A stretch of DNA of 64,000 nucleotides from Dryococelus australis (taxonomy: Eukaryota; Arthropoda; Insecta; Phasmatodea; Phasmatidae), in assembly GCA_029891345.1 (NCBI GenBank), contig CM056994.1, positions 141,506,457 to 141,570,456 on the forward strand, in the 5' to 3' direction. Below the pieces are notes generated by a model that did no database searches, was not told the DNA's origin, and was given only the letters and a program-made list of their open reading frames with translations. Each line of letters begins with the position of its first letter. Position 1 is the stretch's first letter. Of the stretch, positions 58,100-64,000 are shown one piece after another. The translations under genes and the position numbers were made by a program.

Positions 58100-59735
58100 A
58101 GCCTGCGTGGAGTTTTGCCGTCTCCTTACTTATCAACAATTTTGATGATGGCATAACCACTCAAGTACGACGCAACACTACTACATGAAGTTAACGAATT
58201 TTCCTGTTTTTGGTTTAAAATATCTTCTGCCTGAACTTATAAACTATTACTAGCTTTTTACCAACCTTGTTTGTGGAACACATGAAGAGCTGCGTAAAAG
58301 TTTGTTAAGACAAACTTTGGTTACCGACACGGAAGTTCACTAGGACATGGGACATAGCTTCGTTGCTTGGAGCCTGTTTTGTTACTGTACTTCTTTGATG
58401 TAGCACCAGATTTTCTGCCGTCTAGATGGCATTGCGATCTGTGGCCAATGCACATGACCACCCACTTCTGTGACATCACCAGGGAGGCGGCACAGGAGTA
58501 CCAATATGATGTTCATTTATTTGCTAAATTGGTAGGTTATGGTGCTACTTCTTTCTTGTTATTGTGACATGTTTGTTGGTGATTGGCTGTTCTCCTATCG
58601 CCCCTAGAACATTTAATTTTTAGGTAACAAAACCAGCCATTAGCTGAACATTAATTAAGACCCCTCTAAGGAGAATTTAGGAATTTCTGCTGTATAAGCT
58701 GGGAGCAGAGTTGTCTCGTGGTCAGACAGCAGCATCGAGAGAACTTCAAAATACCAAGTTAAGTATTCTACTAGTTGTCATGCAGGCCCTTATGGCGGGA
58801 CATAATTTGATGTCCTAATAAGCAGAATGTAGGGGGCCATGATGGCCTAAAAAAATCTAGTCAAACCTCAAAGATACTTTGTTTTTATCCTCGGCAAATC
58901 TCAATGTAAATGTAAATTTTAATTCTTCGTAAAATATTTCTTATGAGATGCCGAATTTTTTAGTAATATGAATAACAAACAGTAAAGTTATGGACAATAT
59001 GGGGAAAATGCCCATAAGTTTTGTAAACACAATAAACCAGGAAAGTGGTTTTAGAGTTTTCCCTGAGCTTCTGGAAAATAATCCTTGCAATGAATGCTAG
59101 GTTTCAGGACAGAATCTTGTAATTTTGCTATCTCCCCAGTTAAAGTTTATAGGTGCCTCTTATAGAATTTTCCCGCTGATATTAATTAAATTTTGGGAAA
59201 GTAAAATGCAATTTTCTAAATTTGGATTAGCCCATAAAAGCTTGTTTTGAAACGAAATTATATGAAATTGTTTCTGATTGTTTTGTAGAAAACAATTCGA
59301 ACAGTATTTTTCGTATTTTCATTGGCCTTTTGTAAATAGTATATGGCCTGAATATTAATTTTAATTTTTAAAATAAATGAAAGAAATGGCAAATGTTACG
59401 ACTATAAAGCCAAAAATTTTAATGTTGATTATGTTAAATGTGCCCTGTTTGGGAAATATGAAATTGAAAAATTAATACTTGTGAAAGATATTGGCAACAA
59501 AAATTTTCCTTGTATATTTAAAATATTTTCAAAGAAAAAATATTAATAAAATCAAAACACAGTATCAGAATTCATGTGTATTGCATTTCAGCTCATATTA
59601 TTTACATGTTTTCCCACACTCTTGTTCATCCATGTTTTAATTACTTTGCTTTAACACTCCTAGGTGATTACATTTCGTTGGATGGTGTTATCAAATTAAC
59701 TTTACCGCGTCCTAGTCTCTAGGGCGTAGCAGAAG
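58100..59735. mobile_element. 1.64-kb insertion inside the integrase zinc finger, unidentified
   Basis: The integrase reading breaks after YFAWQTL near 58,094 and resumes with EFDKSYDAFQRCKQ at about 59,742, the next block of the same domain. The intervening DNA is therefore extra. It holds GCTGTATAAGCTGGGAGCAG at 58,690, which resembles an LTR-type core promoter and start region, and then AT-rich sequence. It could be a solo LTR or another element; ends and target duplication were not resolved. Confidence 0.5.
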
Positions 59736-59741
59736 AAGAAC

Positions 59742-60673
59742 GTTTCGGAATTTGATAAGTCCTACGATGCTTTCCAAAGATGCAAGCAGGCCCGTCGAAC
59801 TAATCTAGAATCTAGGTCACAATTTTGTTCGACTTCCTCAAGTTCCTTGGGAAACCGTGCATATGGATATTTTTGGACCTCATATTAGATCTAAGGTTAA
59901 AAAATTTATGTGTACTGATACTTTCGTACACATTCTCAAAATTTGAAATTTTGTAGCCTTTGGGAAATATGAAGTCGTCGACAATTAATAAAGCCCTTAG
60001 TGATCAAGTGTGGAATCTCTTTAGTGCTCCCGCGGAAATACTTACAGATAATGATAGATATTTCACATCGACTGTTTTTCAGGATATGTTTTTCACGTGG
60101 TCAATCAAATATTTCATTTCTAGTTTATACTTCCCCAAAGGTAATCAGGTTGAACAATTCAACAAGGACCTTAAAGACTGCCGATTTTCTACAACCATGA
60201 TCATTCCCTTTGGGATCAGGATCTTGGCCTGATCATTGTAGGGTTCAACAGTGTTCATCGTGGTTCAATAGCAGTCCCTCCTTCGCGTCCCTTATTGGGT
60301 CGTCTCCTGAGCCATCCCCTGTTGAACGCCTAGAGTATGCCTCCGTTTCCCCTCTCCACTCTCTTACACTGACCGGGATGAACTGCTCTGCTAGGTTCAG
60401 GTAAAGTTAGGCCAGACTAAGGATGCTGTTAATGAATGTTTAACAAAGGTTAGATATCCTCCTCAAATTAAACCCGGTGACCATGTTGTGTGTCAGAGTT
60501 TATCTTTGGCTGATTTGAGTAACAAGCTCACTGGCCAGATGTTGCCTAAGTTTGTAGGCCCCTTCATGGTTGATAAACTTCTTTCACCCAACATATTTCG
60601 TCTAGTAAATCTTACATTCAGTAAATTTCTCAGGAAATCCCATGTGCCCCATATTAAGCCCTTTGCATTATGA
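59742..60673 (+). pseudogene. Integrase core and C-terminal domain, three frames
   Basis: SYDAFQRCK marks the CxxC part of the zinc finger with both Cys replaced. VPWETVHMDIFGPH at about 59,842-59,883 has the first catalytic Asp. EILTDNDRYFTSTVFQDMF at about 60,040-60,095 has the second. LYFPKGNQVEQFNKDLK at about 60,125-60,175 has the Glu. A C-terminal domain follows at about 60,460-60,673 with IKPGDHVVCQSL, KFVGPFMVDKLLSPNIFRLV and SHVPHIKPF. All three DDE residues are readable, but the frame changes at 59,947 and around 60,235 separate them. The normal product inserts the cDNA into the genome. Confidence 0.8.
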
Positions 60674-61207
60674 AAATGATTGTTCAGTTGAACACTATAG
60701 GTTAAGAATTTAATTTGGTCGTGTATTGTAAGTGGCCCTTGCGTTTCCCTTCCCTTGGCATTCCGTTTATTTAGTTTTTTATTATTTCCATTTTTGATAT
60801 CACAATTTTTTGTATGACCGTCTTCCCTTCGAGGCGATCGTTTGTGGCGAGGCGGCTGCCATGCAGAGGTCATCGCCGCATCTAGTTGGTTTGGCTCTGG
60901 AAGCTTGGATGCCGTTGCCACGCCCTCATCCCCTCTTCAATGGGCACATGTGAAGACACTGGTGATGCTCCGTGATCTCCTCATCCCTGGGGATGTGATT
61001 GTACTGTTGCGTGTACTGTTCTTTCAAGTCTTAATGTTCTTCTGCTTCTTCTATCTCAGCTGACTATGGCTTTTTCTCTACTTTTCTCTACCTCTGGAAC
61101 TTTGTACTTTGTGAACGTATGTGCTATTTGAGATCTACTAGGTAACAAGAGTTCTAGGGTTTTTCAAATCTGAGGTTTGAAGATATGATGCCTCTTAGGG
61201 GCGGGGT
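60674..61207. other. 3' untranslated part of the retrotransposon
   Basis: No envelope-like ORF is seen. The purine-rich CTTAGGGGCGGGG at 61,195-61,206, directly before the 3' LTR, is a candidate polypurine tract. A frame at 60,842-61,063 is open but matches nothing I know. Confidence 0.45.
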
Positions 61208-63136
61208 TTCAAAGCTCATACGTTTGCATGTGCAGTTTTAGTACTTTTACAGCTTTAGTCTTCCCTGTGCAGTTAAAGATACTGTGAGTTTTATGCCCTT
61301 TTTTTTCGTTTTAGGCTCGACTGCAACGGCCTCTACTTAGTTCCGTCGTTCTCCGCACGAGGACAGCTCTCGAGCCGACCTCTTTGCAACTCTTAGATCC
61401 CCTTCCCTCCTTCTTCCTGTTCCCCTACCTCTCTACCTTACCCCTGTGTTAGTCACGATTTCTGGAAGTTTGAATATTGTAATTCGCTATTGGGTCAACC
61501 CTTCTCTTTAGGCCTTCATACTCTTTAACTGGCAATCAACGGATGCCTGTTCGTAGCCTCGATGATTATTCGACACAGTTGAGAGCGACTTTTCATCATG
61601 GATGGCGACATTATTTAGAAATGGGCTCAACTCTGTCTCTCGACACGGTGATTGATTTTAAAGTAATATCAGGTTTATTTAATCAATTATAATAGTGTAC
61701 AACCAGTGAGAGGGTGAACTGCTAGCTTAAATGTATGGTAGTGAGTTGATGTGTGTGAGAAATATATTGGACCTTTTGATATAAAGTATTTTGTAATGTG
61801 CTAGTGTTTGAAATTGCTGGTATGATTCGGTATTCCATTGATTTCTTGGTACTCACTTCAGGAGCCATTGTTATTTTGAAGAGTTCAAATTTTTTCATTG
61901 GATATTATTGGATTTACCGAAGTTTTCAAATGTGTCCTACCAAGTTAGTGTAATTTACCCTATTTGTTTTCAACTCGCCACCTGATATTTTTAGTTTTTA
62001 GTTTTCGTCTGCGGGTGTGTTTATAATTTTAAGGTTAGGAATTTATTCTGTCAGTGTATAGAATTTTGTTGGCACCCCTAACTGTAGTGTACTCAATTTT
62101 ATTGTAACTTTTAATTATTTTCATGAGATAGGCACATTACTGAACTGCTAGCCACCGGATTTCGGTTTAGTGTGTGTAAAGTTTTATTAGAATTCCCCCT
62201 TTCTATTCATAATTTTTGCCGTATTGGAAGCCATAGTGATTGTGTTCGGTATGGATTATTTCAATTTGATAAGCAATACATTAAGTAAGGAAGTGAGTTC
62301 TGCTCCTTCCGCGCACTTCTTTAATGAACTGGCGAAGGACTGAGATTATTCATTTATTAGTTTACGATCTTTCCAGTTACCCTTGTTTGGAATTGGTGCC
62401 GTTTGCTTCCTTGCTATAACCCGCCGAGTTGCGGCGGAGTTCGAAAGCCAGCGGTCTGCCCCCTTAGAAAACTAATCCATAAAATGTGAATTTTATATAG
62501 CTGCGTTCATATCAAAATGCCTTGCTAGTGTCTGAGTTTTGGTCAGTAATAATTGATTTGTCCTTCTGAGCACGTGTAACACGTTCTGTTCAGAGGGGAA
62601 AGCTTGTATACACAATTTGTCAGATAGTTATCGATATGATCAGCGGTGGTGTGAAACCGCACTTACTTGTTTTTAATCCTCTTGAAATCTACATATATTA
62701 CACTGAATTATTATGCTCTGCAAACTGAAGCAATATTTTGCTATGTTCTTGAGATTAATTGTAAAAGGAAAAGGTGTGAATCTAGTCAGCGCTAAACAAG
62801 GAGTATAGAATCTTTGTACCTGAATATTGTACGCTGCACTTGAGGGTGCTTTATAAAAAAACGTTTTCTTCACACGCCATTAAGTGGTGTTTTATTATTG
62901 AAGATTGGCAAGCCTTTTTAAATTTTTGAATGAATGTGAATATTTTTACTGGTATTTATTGCCGTGTAAATTGTGGAGCTTACAGCCTATGTACATTCAT
63001 GTTATTTATTGCTGAGCAGTACTGTAAAATAAATTGAAAATTCTTGGAAGCTCTCTTGTGTAATATTGTTAGTTTTTAGTTGCTTCTGAGAGTGATTATT
63101 GTTGTTTATTCACAAATTTGCGACATTTCTGGTACA
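61208..63136 (+). repeat. 3' LTR (about 1.9 kb) of the gypsy-type element
   Basis: Partner of 52,919-54,622. It carries about 70 bp (near 61,398-61,465) missing from the 5' LTR and a different, longer middle segment (about 62,062-62,340). Both LTRs share the closing words AAATAAA, TTGGAAGCTC/TTGAAAGCTC, GAGAGTGATTATTGTT and ATTCACAAATTTGC. Confidence 0.75.
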
Positions 63137-63720
63137 AAATTAATAAATAACACTTTTAACACATTTAACTCACTCTTTATCAATGCACAACTTTATATAA
63201 ATAAATAAATTATATATATATATCTTTCAAACAAGACTGTTCAAGACATTAAAAATATTATTACTTCTTGAGTGTCACTGATTCACACGGAACTTTAACT
63301 TTGACGTGCTCCGTATGTGGAACTGCCTGCAGCTAAATTACATTATAAGAATTTCTTTATATTTTGTGGAAAAACTTACCTTTTGAATATCGCTGTAAAA
63401 CTAAAGTAGAAAAAAAGTTGCTAAGGCCATGATAACATTTTTTAAATTAATAGGCTACTTATTGAAATTTTAAGAAAAATTTTTTGTTAAAATCAACTCC
63501 CAATATGAACAAAAATTTAAAAAATAATTACAAAATGTATGTAAACCATTTAAGAACGTCTGTACTACCACTATACACGTTGTGTTTAATACAGACGCTA
63601 TTACTTATAACTATACATACTATACATCAGTGTTGGAGATAGAGGAATATTCAATATGCTCAACACGTAAAAATTAAAAAAAAATTGAATGTTGTGTTGC
63701 ACCGGAGAGAAGTTAAACTT
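63137..63720. other. AT-rich flank downstream of the LTR element
   Basis: A short TATATA run lies at about 63,212-63,222. No gene or repeat family recognised. Confidence 0.45.
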
Positions 63721-64000
63721 CATTTATCACTTTGTCATGGGCGACATTGCTTGAGCGGAGGAGGGTGGCGCCTGCTGTCATTACGAGCGAGTGACGGACG
63801 GTTAACGACGGCGGAGCTGGCAGGATCTGGCGAGGGCTGGTGCCGGACCTGACGTCGATTCAGTCGGCGAGCAGGCATGCCACAGACCCACTCAAATGGA
63901 GGCAGGTCTCCTCTGGAACCAAGTTTGCAGTCAGCGCCATGTGCCGAAGGTGCAAGTAGGCTGCGCGACGGAGTAGTGACCCTCATATCTAGACAGCCAG
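63721..64000. other. GC-richer, CpG-containing stretch at the right edge
   Basis: Composition changes abruptly at about 63,735 (GGAGGAGGGTGGCGCC, GACGGCGGAGC, GGCGAGGGCTGGTGCCGG). The minus strand is open from 63,735 to 63,986, but the peptide (Arg/Pro/Ser-rich) has no recognisable domain. It may be a host 5' region, a repeat or a chance ORF; the window ends too soon to tell. Confidence 0.35.

Larger units (their letters stand above)
52919..63136 (+). mobile_element. Ty3/gypsy-type LTR retrotransposon, about 10.2 kb, decayed
   Basis: Two long direct LTRs enclose, in order, a gag-like leader, a CCHC zinc knuckle (55,663-55,905), protease (about 55,937-56,083), reverse transcriptase (56,429-57,215), RNase H (about 57,287-57,480) and integrase (57,878-58,096 and 59,742-60,673). 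The PR-RT-RH-IN order is that of Ty3/gypsy elements. There is only 0.5 kb between integrase and the 3' LTR, and no envelope gene is seen. Every domain is interrupted by stops or frame changes and the integrase by a 1.6-kb insertion. I could not fix a primer-binding site or target-site duplication. Confidence 0.8.

Noticed and set aside
60493..60921. Minus-strand 142-residue frame
   Set aside because: It overlaps the integrase C-terminal domain in antisense and has no recognisable features.
60674..61207. Envelope gene of an errantivirus-like element
   Set aside because: There is only about 0.5 kb between integrase and the LTR, with no membrane-protein features.

Overview
This window looks like nuclear DNA of an arthropod, most probably an insect. 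It is AT-rich and intron-containing, it carries tRNA-derived SINEs, and nearly every recognisable protein-coding stretch belongs to a eukaryotic transposable element. The mix of PIF/Harbinger, pogo/Tigger, Tc1/mariner-type, Penelope-like and Ty3/gypsy-type elements fits a large insect genome. I cannot fix the order or species from sequence alone. I see no complete host gene, no bacterial-style operon, no CRISPR array and no rRNA. It reads as an intergenic or intronic repeat landscape.

Layout: 1-1,010 is a broken pogo/Tigger transposase (minus strand) cut by the window edge. 3.2-3.4 kb is a tRNA-derived SINE. 3.43-7.39 kb may be one DNA transposon with matching inverted ends and an orphan helix-turn-helix exon. 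7.67-8.2 kb holds two more tRNA-derived repeats. 10.19-13.56 kb is a Penelope-like element (minus strand) with reverse transcriptase, GIY-YIG endonuclease and repeated ends, one of which carries a MITE. 13.6-14.1 kb is a frameshifted acidic ORF. 14.5-15.0 kb is a degenerate minisatellite. 15.65-22.51 kb is framed by two copies of a 0.6-kb direct repeat, the second split by a 1.25-kb insertion. 24.1-24.4 kb is a mariner-type remnant next to a (TA)n array.

25.05-29.84 kb is the most interesting part. It is a PIF/Harbinger element with a three-exon transposase on the plus strand and pieces of a MADF-type accessory gene on the minus strand, overlapping in antisense. A SINE sits in a transposase intron. 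The whole element lies between two ~215-bp direct repeats that each contain a similar short coding-like segment.

30-52 kb is mostly unassigned AT-rich sequence. It contains microsatellites and minisatellites, a member of the MITE family (31.36-31.78 kb), SINEs (47.76, 48.88 and 49.85 kb), and a possible terminal exon of a membrane protein (50.16-50.38 kb). 52.92-63.14 kb is a decayed gypsy-type LTR retrotransposon with long LTRs (1.7 and 1.9 kb). Its integrase is split by a 1.6-kb insertion. The right edge (63.72-64 kb) is a GC-richer, CpG-containing stretch of unknown nature.

Functionally, these are self-mobilising elements and their remnants. All transposases and polymerases seen here carry stops, frameshifts or truncations, so none looks active in place.
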